DNA of 64,000 bases from Coprinellus micaceus. Taxonomy: Eukaryota > Basidiomycota > Agaricomycetes > Agaricales > Psathyrellaceae. This document shows, piece after piece, positions 1-13,100 of the stretch. Made by a program: the position numbers and the translations under genes. The notes under the pieces were generated by a model that made no database searches, was not told the DNA's origin, and saw nothing but the letters and a program-made list of their open reading frames with translations. The stretch is taken from positions 62,001 through 126,000 of the forward strand of contig OX596341.1 in NCBI GenBank assembly GCA_951394405.1. Direction: 5' to 3'. Every line of letters begins with the position of its first letter. Position 1 is the stretch's first letter.

Positions 1-3000
1 CCACTTGGCTCCCAATGGTTTGTGTTACTGGGACCGGATGTCGAGAATGTGCTACGTTCCGATTTCTGTATGCCTGCGGTGCACTATAGGAGATCCAATT
101 ATGCAAGAAGGTCCTGTTTGAGACGCTGTGCAAAGGTGAAGGCCCAACCGCCGACGATCGCGTTATCTCTACGTGTTAAGCTTTTGCGTGACCATACGCC
201 ACAGGGGATCTCGGTCATAGAGGAAGGCCTCACAGGATCGCACACTCAGAGAGCTGGGCCTTCCACTTCCCATGCGAACTTCGATAGTTTCCTTGAGACT
301 ACTCCGCATCCAGGCCCCGACCAATATTCACGCTCAGCTGAGTACCCCCTGGACAAGGGAGGTAATTCGATGGCCATTAGCAGGGCTAGAAGTAGGGTGC
401 TCTGTGATGAAAATACAGGGCCTGGAAGCGTAAGGGAAACATCGAGTACGATCGAGGAGCCAAGAGACAATATCGGTTCGGACCTTGGTCCCTCTCGATG
501 CCCACCTGAGGAGGCTCTCTGGAATCGGCTTCGATTAAGCGCCCGCCGCTTGGGATCGAGGCCTCTATGCCCAATACTCCCTGTTCAGGCTCGGATTAGT
601 TCAGGAGATTGAGAGACTACCTTAATGGGCCACCCCAAGTGTATTTGAATTTACAGTGAAATTATTCTCCGAGTCGTTCGAAGAGACGGCTTCATCGCTG
701 CGATCAAACGTGTGGGAACCAGATGTGACGGCGACGAGAGGGTGCTCGTCATCGCCATCAACGATGAGCAACACTCTGTTCACAACCACCGTGGTCACCT
801 ACTCCCCGTCCATGACCGCATCAAGGGGCCCTTACCTGCTTTGAAGCTGAGCTCGCTGTCTACAATGATGTCCGCTCGATTCCGTTGTCTGGCAGCCCGC
901 AGTCCGCAGCCCGCAGCTCAAGGTCGATGAGCCCTCGTGGAATATCGCCAAGTCTCTGTCGTTTGGCTGTATGAATTACGGGGTCTACGGAGGTGGGTGA
1001 AGGTATATATACTCGAGAAATGCCTTCGAGAGGGGTTCCAGGTGCGTAGCCTTGCAGTTGAGTTGAGGTTGGTACTGACCGTCTCCTGGTCGTTCTTTTC
1101 CAGGGCCTAGCGCCAACGTTGGGGTTGGTATCTTTCTCGAGTTTCAAGGGACCAGGTCCCTATGCCTCTCTGGATCGTCCTTGTCGGTTCAACTCTGGTT
1201 GTGTCTGGTACGACGGTCATCTTCCGTAGACAGCTTCATCGAACCCGAATTGGGTGTCGGTGCCGGTTCTCCCTTACCCCGCTCACTCAACCCAGAGCTC
1301 CCTGGACTTCGGCACGAGATGGAAGACATACCACCCAGCGGAGGGGATCACGTAACAGTAGGGTGGGGTATGTCTTCACGGAATATCCAGAGTCTCATGC
1401 TCAACGCAAGGGGTGCGTATCCATGTCCATACTCGGTCTAACCTCGTCTCATGACTCTCTGTGCAGGAAGGGCCACATACTCAGCCACTCGCTCTGCTTC
1501 TTCCTCTCAGTCCTGTATCAAATCCGGTCCGAATTTCTCCCCAGGATCATGCTTGCAGAACTTCCTCGAACGGCGCCGTCTACCATGGGTGAGGACGACA
1601 TCCACTGCGTACATGTCGGTGTCCATCGTGGCCGTGGCTCCCCTCTAACAGGGAGTCTTCTCGGACGAGAAGCGCAAACGGACGTTGCTCACAAGGACGG
1701 CCAGCATGGCCGTGCTGGCTGGTATGTTTCCCGAACTTAGCCCGAACCTAGGTCTCTACCAGCCCGCCCGATCCTACTCAGTATCGCTGAACCTGGAGCA
1801 TGTCCCCACCCAATATGTACGTCTCCGCTTCCTCGCCTTCAACATGCATCCCGGTCGCTGAGCCGCATAGACCTCATCGCAGATTTGCTCAGGTTATATC
1901 AATGAATGTCGACAACGCCATGCAGGCCTAGGTTTCCCGCTCCTTGAATCCCAGCATCCGGACAGAATCGTTCAAAGTATACGCCTTTCTTCGTTCTTGG
2001 GAACGATGAATCGTGCATACTTTGGAATCTGATCATGCTTTTGATGCTGGTTACACGGGGCGTGTCAATGGGAGACGAACCTTCGCTTCGATACCGGCTG
2101 CGTACACTGTGCGTCAGGCACTCCCGTCGAGTGGCCACGTTGATTCGGTGTGTAGAAGGGTGTCTAGGACTACCGCGATTACGACTTACGATGACCTCCT
2201 CCACGTTGTAGGCTGGCTCAAGAGATCTCCCGATCTCGCCCAACTCGCGGGATGGAGCTGGAAAAGCAAGGTCACTCCGGGTGACGCCCCTAGGTGCTTC
2301 TTGTTCGTTTGTCGGTATGAATTTTCCCCTTCCCTCTCGTTCTGCGGTATCTGATGGATGCTCTATTAGAGAGCCCTCGTGCCAAGGGGCGTCCGACTTG
2401 CAGACCCCAGTATGAGATCAGCGGTCACGGGCGTTTGCGGCAAAGTGGTGGTGTTGTCGCCCTGAGCCGGGAACAGTCGGTGCCGATGCATGGCGCCAGC
2501 TACTACTGGTTCCCATTGAGGTTCTTCTCGTGGAGAGGCACCCGTACAGCGTTGTATCGTGGGTGGTTGGGTTGATGACGCTGACGTTCTCTCAGACGTA
2601 TCGTAAATAAAGGCTAAATTTCGTATTTTAGTTGTGGTACGTCCTATTGCGTTCCAAGGCCTCAATCCACGCACTCATGAATTCCCTCGTTCTATACCTA
2701 CACTATCATATAGTGTCTTGCCATCTCGAAACCGAAACCCTGAGGTCTGAGAACTGGCGTCGATGAGCATCAGCTCTCACGTGCCCCGCCGATTCGAACC
2801 CAGAGTGGGAGTCAGCAACTCCTGCCAAAGCCATGATGTGAGGAATCCGGGCCTTCCCAAAACGGAAGTCCCACAGAATTTCGTCCGAGCTGGTGCCCAT
2901 CCCTCGTCGGAATCGTTCGCTGTGTCCCCCAGTGCTCAATGGTGGCCTCAGAAGACATGCAAATAGTTACGGTTTACCAGCAGGTATATAATAGCAACAA

Positions 3001-4069
3001 AATTTCTCATATCGGCTGTCATGAAACGAAGCTACAGAGCTTGGATGTACCACCTGTGAGACCGTCGCTCATATTCTCAAACTACGCCTCGGAACTGCAA
3101 AAGGCATACATTTAGACGCCTTAGAGGCCGAGAAAGACGTTCTCCGTCGATTTTTTCAGTGAAACATCTTGGTTCCCTCAGAACCCTGTGTTTCCGCCCT
3201 CCCGTACCCAATGTCATGCGCGAATCTTGATGCACAGTAAGGGTTTTAACGATCGGAGACGTATAAGAGATTATGTACAGTCGAATGAACATTTTACCCC
3301 TCACAAAGTAAGTGTCACGGTGTGCGCCTGATGAGATAGGATTTGGGGACACTTTTCTGCGCGGTCATCGGAGTTTGAATTTGGTGTGGATTGCTGACTC
3401 CCACCCAGAGTGATACGCCGTGAATTATAGGGCTCCATTCACAGGTGTTCATGATGAGTACGGCTCAGAGATTGCATGGGCTCGCCTTTTAACGCTCGGG
3501 ATTGACGAGGCGTGTTATGGGAATGGTGGAGTTCGACATCTGCCGATGAATGCGTTGATTAACTCTACCTCCTGTATCGAACGTTGCTCTCATCAGAAGA
3601 AATCCCACTCTCCGCACTTGGTCGTCTGCACCGCTCTTAGCGTCCAGGTATGTTTCCGTAATTAAGCATCACGTATGAGTGCACGCCTGTTCGGCTTACC
3701 CTCTATAGCCGTTCGTCAGAGGAACCGAAACAGCCCCCAAACGCCCACGTTTTCGTTTCCGAGGGTGTCCCAAATTATAGTCGTTTTGGGAACCCTTCGG
3801 TGCGCTGGAGGCTGGGCTTTGAGTGGGCAGGCCTCGGTCAACATAGCTATTTGGATTCTAATTCTTACCCTACCGCTCTACGACATCGAGAGCACGAGAA
3901 ATTACCGGTACGTCTGCCTCCCCCCAACTCCCGCGGCTATCCGAGTCGCTGACTGGCATATGCCTCACCGTGGGATCCCCGCGTGCCTGAACCTCCGGAC
4001 CATCGAACATCAACACTAACGTTGGGAGGGGTAGGTGTCATCCTTCGTCCTAGGGAGCCTTCATCGCCG
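1..4069. other. Gene-poor decayed region
   Basis: I see no convincing gene. Open frames here lack ATG starts or have no domain I recognise, and they overlap on both strands. The stretch contains diverged copies of repeats found again between 7 and 13 kb: around 180-310 and 520-540 (compare 8930-9075), 700-930 (compare 11090-11290), 1540-1690 (compare 11610-11850) and 1940-2040 (compare 12200-12330). An isolated TTAAGCGCCC element lies at 535-544. The unit around 700-2100 may be the remnant of a coding gene of unknown family. Confidence 0.5.
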
Positions 4070-4372
4070 TCTGCCTGGGAAGAGCGGGTGAGGCGAATGT
4101 GTCAGGAAGTGGAGGATTCGCCTGCGCGGAGCTGTTTGATCGAAGGGATCTTCCTGCACAATGACACAATAATGTGTACATTTGTGTTGGCTAGGTTCGT
4201 GTATGACGAGAGTGCGCCTGAGGGGCGTAAGCATATGGCGGAAGAAAGTATTTGTAGACCAGGGTGAGTACTGAGTAGGTGCGAGTGTTGCCTTCAGTCA
4301 TTCACTAACTTACCACACTCATACAGGCCGCACACACTACACTATGCGCCCCGCTCCGAATGATCATTCTCC
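4070..4372 (+). pseudogene. 3' fragment of a MYND-domain gene (exons 4-5)
   Basis: Homology to the intact MYND gene at 21.8-24.1 kb begins abruptly near 4075 with the WEERVRRMCQEVE segment, continues through SCLIEGIFLHND and CTFVLARF, and ends exon 4 with a GTGAGT donor at about 4264. A TACAG acceptor near 4327 leads into a short last exon beginning GPHTLHY and ending at TGA (about 4372), matching the GPRS/GPYS last exons of the other copies. The N-terminal domain and the MYND finger are absent, so this is a truncated relic. It lies on the opposite strand to the two other fragments next to it. Confidence 0.8.
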
Positions 4373-4692
4373 TCTACAGTATACGGTGTCCCGCATAATG
4401 TTTAGTCGGGAGACCTAATACATGGCCTCAGGACCCTACAATACACCTGCGGTTACCGGAGAATCTCGAGCATCCACTCACCGGATGCTTTTTACTACAG
4501 TAAATGTCCGCGTTCATCCGCTCGCCATTTTTTGTCAGACCGGAGACCGGATGCTACGGGGAACGGATGGTAAATCGTAGTTTTCCGCCCCTTTGTCCGG
4601 CCAGAGGATGTCCATCCGCAAACCGTCTGGCCACTGGATCATGCGGTATCAGGTTTCGGGATCGGAAAATGGGGGTATTACGATTTATCTAA

Positions 4693-5444
4693 TCAATAGG
4701 ATGCAGTACTGTACAAATACGAGGGAGTGTATTCTGGGCTTTTCGGGTCGTAACTGGTGACCCTCGATAGAAGCCAGAGGATAGTGCAACCTTCACTGTC
4801 TGGAGTATAGTGGTATGAGCCGTTGTGCGGGTCGGTCTGACACAAGAGGAGGTAGATAAAATCGATTGTCTGACGGTGGTAGAGCAGCTCCTCCTGCCAC
4901 TCATCCCGTTCCTTGACTGCCACGAGAATCGTGAGCGCCCCTGCACAGAAGACAATCAGATCTCCTTCCTCCGGATCGCTGGGGAACACGAGGAGGAGGT
5001 ACACAAACCACCGCACAACACCTGACCATCGCTCGACGAGAAGTGCCCCATATTTGACTCGAAATCGGACGGCCGTAGGGTACTCGGGCTCAAGAAAAAG
5101 ACTTTCGAAGATGGCGATGATAGCAACTAAGGCGTCCAGAGCACTAGCCACATCCTCGCTGATGTCCTCAACGTGGGGCGACGGAGGGACTTTGTGGGGG
5201 TCAAGCTGGTCCAGGAGGGCGCAAAGATAGTTCGTGTCATCTTTGTCAACCAAAGCTGCCAGGAGCGCTTCCAAGGCGCCTTCCGTTTCTTCCGCCGCCG
5301 CGTCAATAAGCTGTACGTGGAAAAGGAATGTCGGCTCTTAGTCGTTTGCAAGCTCTGTTGTGCCTGGGCACTCACCCGCTCCAAAAGCTGATTTCTTGGT
5401 TCTGGCCTAGGCTGACGACATCTCCGAATCCTGAAATGAGGCAT
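4693..5444 (-). pseudogene. 5' fragment of a MYND-domain gene (exons 1-2)
   Basis: An ATG at 5444 opens a short first exon (MPHFRIRR...RNQLLER) ending at a GTGAGT donor. A TACAG acceptor leads to a phase-0 second exon (LIDAAAEE...) that stays open for about 200 codons. Its YGALLVERWSGVVRW, KERDEWQEELLY and FIYLLLCQTDPHNGSYHY blocks align with the intact paralogue at 21.8 kb and the broken one at 13.2 kb. Homology stops after YDPKSPEY near 4725 and a stop follows, so about two thirds of the protein, including the MYND finger, is missing. It could be transcribed, but is most simply a truncated copy. Confidence 0.8.
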
Positions 5445-5879
5445 AATACGCCTAGATAATGGTGGGTAGAGGGCAAGGTGAGATAGCCAATATCGTGGTC
5501 CACACGTTTTGTGATCCAGGAACAGCATTGCGGAAAATCCCGAACGGTCCATGGACGGAGTACGTTCACCCTGTCAACCAGTCTCGGTACAGACTTCAGA
5601 CATACGGCGTCCCACTTTCGGAGAATTCGTTAGCGAAGCTCGGCGGAATTTGGTGGAAGCCCAGGAAAGAAGAGAATACCCGAGAAGACGAGAGGTTTCC
5701 AGGACAGCGCTCGAGACATACAGCAAATACGAGTCCCACCCTCAGACAATAAGCGCCCGATCAGGTTGAACAGATGCGCCCAGAGATACCCCAAGACCAC
5801 GGTCCATCCATTGCAAATTCTGCACCGCCGTGTTGATAGTACGCTTTTAAAGCACAAGGTCAATAACTGCATATCCTCT

Positions 5880-6260
5880 GGAGGTACGCTCCAGAGGCGA
5901 TTGACAAGTGGGCGCGGTCTGAATGAACATTGATGAGCAAAGGCACGCGTAGAACGAACGTGCAGAGCGAATTATGGTGCTTGAAAACCCCCTCTACCAA
6001 GCGACCTTGGCCATCTGCTTCCTCCACTGCCCGACACATCCGCCTTACCCGCTCCTCCCAATCAAGATTCACGTATTTCCAGCACACACTGTGATCATCG
6101 TTGACCGAGCAGGTGCACTCAATGGGGCGACCATCGAAGGATACCAGGTCGAACATGGTCATAGTACAATCAGGATGGTAGGTTTGTTCCCTAGGATCAT
6201 GGGCAATCGAGCACGCTCGATTGACATGCGAGCCGACGTTGACGCAGGGTGACCCGAATC
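5880..6260 (-). pseudogene. Exon-4 fragment of a MYND-domain gene
   Basis: The minus-strand frame carries the C-terminal module seen after the MYND finger in the paralogues: YHPDCTMTMFDLVSFDGRP, then VCWKYVNLDWEERVRRMC, then RLVEGVFKHHNSLCTFVL. Homology ends after CTFVL, and neither a MYND finger nor the usual last exon is attached. On the minus strand this C-terminal piece lies upstream of the N-terminal piece at 5444-4693, so the two are not one gene in normal order. They are either two truncated copies or one rearranged copy. Confidence 0.78.
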
Positions 6261-6299
6261 TCCGGTTCGTCAGCGAATAGCGAACTTCCACAGAACCCC

Positions 6300-7165
6300 T
6301 CCCGTAGGTTCACAGTTCGAACACCGGAAACGCAATCTACATAGAGAAACAATTAAAGTCCGACTTCTACATGAAGGAGGCGGAAGGGGAGCCGACTAGG
6401 GCGGGACTACAACTGAGACTAGGGATCGCGAGACGGTTCCTCCCGTTAGGGAAGGCAATAAGCTTCCAGGCAATTTGGTGTACTACGGGCGGAAAAGGGG
6501 ACGCAGTTAGAAAACAATGTGCAGTTTGTTAAGATCCACGAACGTACTGATTCATCGAGTAAAAATCGAGAGCTGCCCAGATCCCATCGCCTCCGTGCTG
6601 GGAAACAGTCGTGGCGCGATTCAGCTCCGAGATTCGTCGTATGAGGTAGCGAAAACGCAGTACCTTCGGGATTCAAAGTCACTGTGAACCGGCGATCAGC
6701 AAGCCGTTACTGTGGTCATACCCACGAGGACTCGGTGAAAGGCTAGCCTTTCCCAGTAGCTCTGCCTGAACCCCTTCCAAAGCGTCACCACATCCACGTT
6801 CAGATGAAGGTGGAAGTGGGGACGCTTTAAAGAGGCGACCCGAAAGCTGCTGCTGGGAATCGAAAAATTCGTGCTCCTCTCTTGAAGGATAATTGATACC
6901 TATTATGGTATGGAGATAAGGTACCGGTCTCGACGTACTGTGAACGGGCGGTTCTAACTTACGCTGAAATTGAAGCCGGGGTTAGACCCGCAGACGAGAG
7001 CTCGGTAGCAACCTAAACGACTTATAGGTGAGTGTGCGGTCTTCACTGAGATGGCTCTTTTAGCACCAAGATCGGAGCCTCAGGCAACGGCTCTATCACT
7101 TTGAAAAGAGATCCTCGGTCATTTAATTTCCATCCGAAACGTAGCGAGTCACACACAATCTGCCC
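6300..7165. other. No gene seen
   Basis: No open frame longer than about 80 codons has an ATG start or recognisable motif, and no strong repeat was noticed. Probably decayed sequence. Confidence 0.4.
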
Positions 7166-7169
7166 TACG

Positions 7170-8110
7170 ATTCACCTGCGCCCACAGCTCCATACACATA
7201 GCTAGCCCGCCATCGAATGACGGGCGGATCGAATCTCAGAGCTATACCCGTCGCGAACACTGGTGTGTCCCCAATGAATATCGCTCTGAGGGCGAGTCAT
7301 CCCGCCGTTTCTCGGGGACCGGGATACGGCGTATACGTACGGAAGGAAATGGAAGGAGACAAGGGAAAGACCTGGGACGGGAAGGTAAGTGAGGGAGCTG
7401 ATCGAAATCTTGGGATGTAGGACACGTACCTCAGTCCGGCAAGTCAGATACGCGGTTCCGTTGGGATGTTCTAAACCTGGCCGTTGGCCTATGTATGAAG
7501 TCCCTCTAGAGAATCTTCAGACGCACAACGGCCCGATGCGGACCCGAGGGGCTCACCCATCCACACCCATCGTCCTCACGAACATACCCCGAGCCGAGAC
7601 CAGGCATCAGAGTTGGTCACTCCAACAGTAGGAGGCATTCCCGGTTCGCGCGAACGAGGAAAAACAGCCACTGTGTGGCGAACCAGTTGATCACTGGTCT
7701 CACCTCGGGCAGGACCTTGGACACGTTAAACTCAATCGATGGTGTTCTTCGTTGTAACGGTTCTGGAAGGCCGTAAGTGACTGAGCATGTGATGGGCGAG
7801 AAGGTAGAGGTACAGACGATGTCCTTCCGCTAGCATTTCATGGCTAAGGGAGCGTCGAACTGACGAGTTCGGGGCTGTTTCTCAACCCATCGTGCACAAC
7901 CCTGGATACACGGAACCGCGTAAACGGAGTGGGGTTGGTGATAGAAGATAATATCTAGGCAAGAGAGAATATATTAGGGGCCGTGTATCTTCCTAGCCGA
8001 AGTTCGGGAGAGCGTCTCACTGACCCACTGCGATCTACGCGTAGCGTCCCTCACGCCAGAGTTCCACCGAGCCGCACTACTTGTCTTTTCGGAAAGGGCG
8101 ACGTTCACCA
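7170..8110 (+). repeat. Diverged dispersed repeat, copy B
   Basis: Aligns by eye with 9075-10115 in the same orientation over most of its length. Shared blocks in order: ATCGAATCTCAGAG with a similar following stretch (7225/9120), GCGAACGAGGAA (7651/9478), GTACAGACGATGTC (7811/9658), and CGAAGTTCGG then CCAGAGT-CCACCGA (8000-8070/9977-10090). Neither copy has a long open frame, so this is most likely an old transposable element or a duplicated non-coding segment. Class unknown. Confidence 0.55.
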
Positions 8111-9074
8111 CGCTTACAGCGTAGAGTGAATCAAGATCTAGAGGATTATCGAATAAGTACGGGGTTCATCTCCAGGCGGACCGCAAGAGACGTACCGTAC
8201 CCCTTCCATTAGCTTCCGACGCAGGCCTTCGTCCTCACCTAGTTCCATCGCCAAAGGACGACCGCATCGAGCCTCAAAGCGTTATCAACTACGGATATAA
8301 ATGCAAGAAGCATAAACCCTGGAAGGCGATGAGGAGCTACGGTTAGCCGGGCAGGATGAGGGTATAGTTGAACAGCGATACTCGCACCGAGCAGCTTCAT
8401 CGCCCCGACTTCTCAACCAGATCGTTCCCCCCCAGCCGGTAAGGCGGGCCTTCCGCACTCCCCATAGACATAGTCGTATCGATCCTCGAGGGTACCTGGA
8501 TCGATGTCCCTGATCCCATCGGTGTTCCGAGTTCGTAGGGTCGACGCGTCGAGCTTGGGCGCCCTAGCCTATCTATAGATGGCCGAGTGCACCTTCAAGG
8601 GGTAAGGTGTTAGGATCTCCTCTCGGTGTCATAGTGGTAAGGATGAGAGCTGGTCATCGTTGATGGCAATGACGACGATGCCTGATCGCTGTCTGTGTGT
8701 CGTTCCCACACCGCTGATCTCGCCACCGGCAATCCCCGACCACCACATCTACCTGGCGCTCTGACCTAGGTCGTCGTGCACTGTAGTAGCGCCCTAGCTC
8801 CCTGGTTGGCCGCATTTACACCAGAAGAGCCAGGATAAAGATCAATGAGCTCGTCTTCCAGGTCCCAGGATCGGCATAGCCCTGCGAGCAGCGGGCACAA
8901 AGGACAATCTCACCCCGTTAACGGTTCAGCTTTTGCATGATCATATCCCACAACAAAGTCTCGGTCACCGAGGAATGGTCTAATATGGCCTCGCACTAAA
9001 AATGGTGGACCTGCCGCACCCATTTCTCACATCGACAGGCCCATCTGAGAAGTCTTTTGAATCGGCTTCGATTA
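8111..9074. other. Non-coding spacer with repeat fragments
   Basis: No gene. 8650-8710 read in reverse matches 11105-11165 closely (ACACAGACAGCGATCAGG and CCATCAACGA-GACCAG) and more weakly 745-775. 8930-9060 resembles 180-310. The rest shows nothing. Confidence 0.4.
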
Positions 9075-10115
9075 CAGGTCCATACATCAAGGCATCCCCA
9101 CCGCGAAACGACGGGCGCATCGAATCTCAGAGGTATGCCCATTGCGGAGCCTAATGGGTTCACGACAAATATCCCTCTGAGGGAAAGCCATCCAGTCGTT
9201 TGTCGAGGCGACTCAGACGGAGTACATGCCTTGAAGGAAATACTCGAGTACAGGGAGCTAACAGAAAGACCTGGGCGAGAACGTAAATGAGGGAATTAAT
9301 CAAAATTTCCGAGCATAGGACGCGTACCTCTGTCGCACGCGTGGACCCGTAATGACCCAGGACCAGCCCCAGTAACTCACCATCCCCACTCCTCCTCATC
9401 CTCACGAACGCGGCCCGGGTGGGACCAGTAAGCTAACTGGGCCTTCCACACAGCAGCCACTATTCTTGGTTCACGCGAACGAGGAACGACGGCCACTGTG
9501 CGAAGAACCCATCGGTTACTGGTCTCAGCTCGGCCAGAATGTCGGGGATGTTAAAGTTTTCAATCAACGGTGTGGTTCACCGTATAGTACATGAGCTTTT
9601 GCGGTTCAGTCAGTAGGCCAGAAGTGACGGAGGGTGCGACGGGAAGGAAGGTAGACGTACAGACGATGTCATTCCGATATCATTTCACGACTGGAGGAGC
9701 CTCCGAAGCGTCTCCGAACTGACGAGGACTGACGAGGTATTTCAAATTCTGAATGTGGGGAGGTTGATACAATTCAGCCTTCAGCACCCAAATACTAATC
9801 GCGGAAACACGCCCACTATTCGGAACCTTGATGGGGTTCAAAAAGGGGGGCTGGTTCGCAGTCCCTTAGTGACGACTCACGAGTTCAGGATGCATATAGC
9901 CGCATGAACGATGTGGGACCAATGAAACGAGACGATATCTAGCAAATGAGGGTGAATCAGACGCCGTGCGCCTTCTCAACCGAAGTTCGGAGGAACTTGC
10001 CAAACCTCCCCGAGGCACTACGCCTTACGCCTCGCTTGCCTCCCTCGGCCCTCGTGAGTAGCATCCACTCATGCCAGAGTCCCACCGAATTGCCCTCGTC
10101 ACGGGGGAAGAGCGA
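9075..10115 (+). repeat. Diverged dispersed repeat, copy C
   Basis: Partner of 7170-8110 (see that entry for the shared blocks). A third, inverted fragment lies near 12440-12500, where the reverse complement reads GAACGAGGAACAACGGCCACTG, close to the 9480-9505 sequence. Copies B and C are about 1.9 kb apart in the same orientation, so local duplication is as likely as separate insertions. Confidence 0.55.
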
Positions 10116-13100
10116 CGCCCGCCATGCATATGTCGTATGTGCGGTGAACGTGGCTCTCCTCCAGCTGAGAAGTCGGGCGATTCGGATTGCGGACTTGGGG
10201 GAGATCGTCAACTTCGCCCTGAAAGTGAAGGTAGAGCTTCGTGTGGACTGACCATACAAGCGATGGCCTGGCCGTACCGAGAACTCCAGCGTCCGTGAAG
10301 ACCCGTTTCGTTTGAACCTCTTCGCATGGATGGGTTTCAAGGTATGGGCCGAACCGCCTGTTGAATTTCGATGTGTATCAGGTTGTTGAGATGGATACAG
10401 ATCGAGGAGACTCACCCCAACCGAGAATCGTATAACCGTCAGAGCTATTTGGGGGGTTAAATGACGCAGGTCCTTGCTGATGCAGAGTTCCCGTTGGTCC
10501 TAAGTGGAGATCCGGATGCCCGATGGTAGTGCATGAAGCCTGAAGGCCAGTTATATCCCACAATGTCCCGAACGTCCGTTGGCGCCTAACGATCGTGGCC
10601 ACGACGCGTTGATCGAGCCCCCATTCACTATAGACATATCGAGAATCGCAAAGCCTTTCAGGGGTCGCATGAGGCAGAGTGGTAAAATGCGAACAGAAGG
10701 TCGCCAGATATCTCCCATGGATGACGGGGAAGAGTGTCAGATATCTCCCATGCAAGAGATGATAGATGACGACGGGGACCAAGCGTGGCTAGCTGCTGGG
10801 CACGAGCAACCGCCAACGCAAAACCCCGCGTACTATCTTCAAACCCCACAGGGAGATATAATGCACTACTACTCATCATCTCGAGGGTATGTCCTTTGCG
10901 CAGGGCGATGTACAAGATACTGGACGATGAGACCATCGATCTGCAGGTGCTCGCAAACGTAAAGCCGGAGAGCTATAACCGTGCACGAAAACACTAGGAG
11001 CTGCCAGAGGGTGATCAAGTTCCTAAAGCCCTAGGTGGAAGAGGTGGTGGTCGCGGTGGAAGAGCTGCTCAGGGGCTAATGTGATCCGAGTCAGATGTGT
11101 GAGAACATCACACAGACAGCGATCAGGAACGTTCGTCATCGCCATCAACGACGACCAGCTCTCTTTCTTCACGACCGCCATGTCGACCTGGTCGCCCTCG
11201 TCGAGACAGTATCAACGGTGTACAGACCTATTGTGAAGCTCGGCCCGCTGTACACGCCCATGAACGCTCGATGAAACCCCGCCTGCAAGGCCCAGAACCA
11301 GGACAGCCAGGCGGGCATCGATGAGCGCATCGTTCGTCGTCGACGAGCTTCTGTGGGCAGGCAGCGTGGAGGGCACATCTAGGAGGGGGTGTCTGGCGTA
11401 CTCGCTTGGGTAGACCGTGGACGGTTATCTCAGGGAGTATCGTGGAATCGGCCTCTTGCAATCGTTCCTGACACCGGGCGCTTATTGCTTTGCAGGTCCT
11501 AGGATGAATCCCTATCTCTCTTAGCCCAGGAGACTCCTGAGCTGGGCGTCATTGGACAGATTCTTATACCCGTGCAAGGGGGATAAGGATAGCAGGGTAA
11601 CTTCTATACGAATTCATCGTCGAATCTCTTCTCGTTGACCCCAAAGTTGCCCATTTGCATTCTATCCTCGACCTTCCCCCTCAGGTTCATTCCCCAAAGG
11701 CTCGATCGAGCTCGGCGAAAACCCTGCGGAACGTTCTGGTGGTCGAGAACGACGTTCATCGAGTACACGCCGACCTTCACGGTCATTGTAGCTCTCGTCC
11801 AACCGGAAGTCTCGCCATTCGACGAGAGGCGCGCACCGACGTAAGTTCCCTCGAGCCTACACTAGAACGTAACCGTGCGTCTAACCACCTCCCTTTAGAC
11901 GCTCGATCTCAACCTCAACCTCTCCCTTCCCTCCCCGGCTCTCCGACCAGCACCGAGCCAACGAAACCTCTGAAACGGCTCCGCTTCCGAGTTCCAGAGG
12001 AATTCGGAAGTGTAGCCGTTTCCAGGCGCTAGGTTGGTATGGTGCTGAATGCTGGCTTCGCGTGGGTGGGTTTTGAACCCAACGAGGCTGTTGGTTCTTG
12101 TTCCTAGCGTCGCAAGCGCTAGAAGTACACTTCGGCTTCCACGACGTTCCACGTACATCTGAGTCGCTGACTGGGATATCCATCGCATTACTGAACGCTC
12201 AATCTTTGTCTCCCATCCCCCAAACACTGGGATCTTGACAGCGTTCGGAGGGTATGTAAGATTACTTGTCCTTGAGGACGAAGAATCATGCCTACTTTGC
12301 TCGTTGGATCGTGCCCAGAGTCTGGTATTGATGGTACATGGGGGAGCCTGACCGTTGGCTCCTGCAGAACGATGAAGCGAACGGGTGTCATTGGTCGACG
12401 ACAGCCTGGTTTACGTGCTAGCTGCAGCTGAGACCAGTAGCTGCTGGGGGTCTTTCACAGTGGCCGTTGTTCCTCGTTCTTGTGAATCAGGGAGGATGGC
12501 TACCGTGTAAACAACCCAACGAACTGCTGGTCTCGTTCGGGTCATGTTCGTACCGGGAAGGAGCGTGGATGGTGTCATTCACGTTCGATTTCCTTCGAGA
12601 AACGAATGTGTGACTCGCGATAGAGGCTGGGGATGCCTCAGGGTCCGCTATGGGTATAGCTTGAGACGGGAGAGTGTGTACGATTCGCAATGTTTAGCAT
12701 CAGGAGGCTCGCTGACCAATGTGCGCTTTGCAGAGCTTCATTTCCTTCCGTCCCAATAGCCACCCTCGAGTTCTGAATAGTTCTTCGCTATATCGGTACT
12801 TCCAGTACCACCATCTCAGCATGCCTAGCGTTGATTCCGTTCTCGATAAATGCGAAACTGCGGTAGTCACTCCTCTGGAATTGGGGACGGTGTGTCCACG
12901 TCCGTAGTACAGACACTGCGTTGAGATAAATGTACCATCTTCCACTAGCACTTACCTTTTGAGCCCCAGGTCAAAGCGGAAATGCGTTCGAACCACCGAA
13001 GCCTTGCACGGGGTCTTTAACCCCAAAGGTACGTGGACTCTGTCCCTGGACTTATCGGAATTTGCCGCAATGCCTTCCTGTATTCAGAAAACGTGTGGAC

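Noticed and set aside
22..612. 196-codon frame at the left edge
   Set aside because: No ATG start, antisense frames are also open, and related sequence at 8.9-9.1 kb does not keep the frame.
1162..1740. 192-codon frame near the left end
   Set aside because: Composition is random-looking, other frames overlap it, and the segment is part of a diverged repeat that is not open in its second copy.
2785..2860. Possible tRNA on the minus strand (GGGTTCGAATC-like B box, TGGC-like A box)
   Set aside because: The T-arm does not pair, the anticodon stem is only four pairs, and no acceptor stem can be built.
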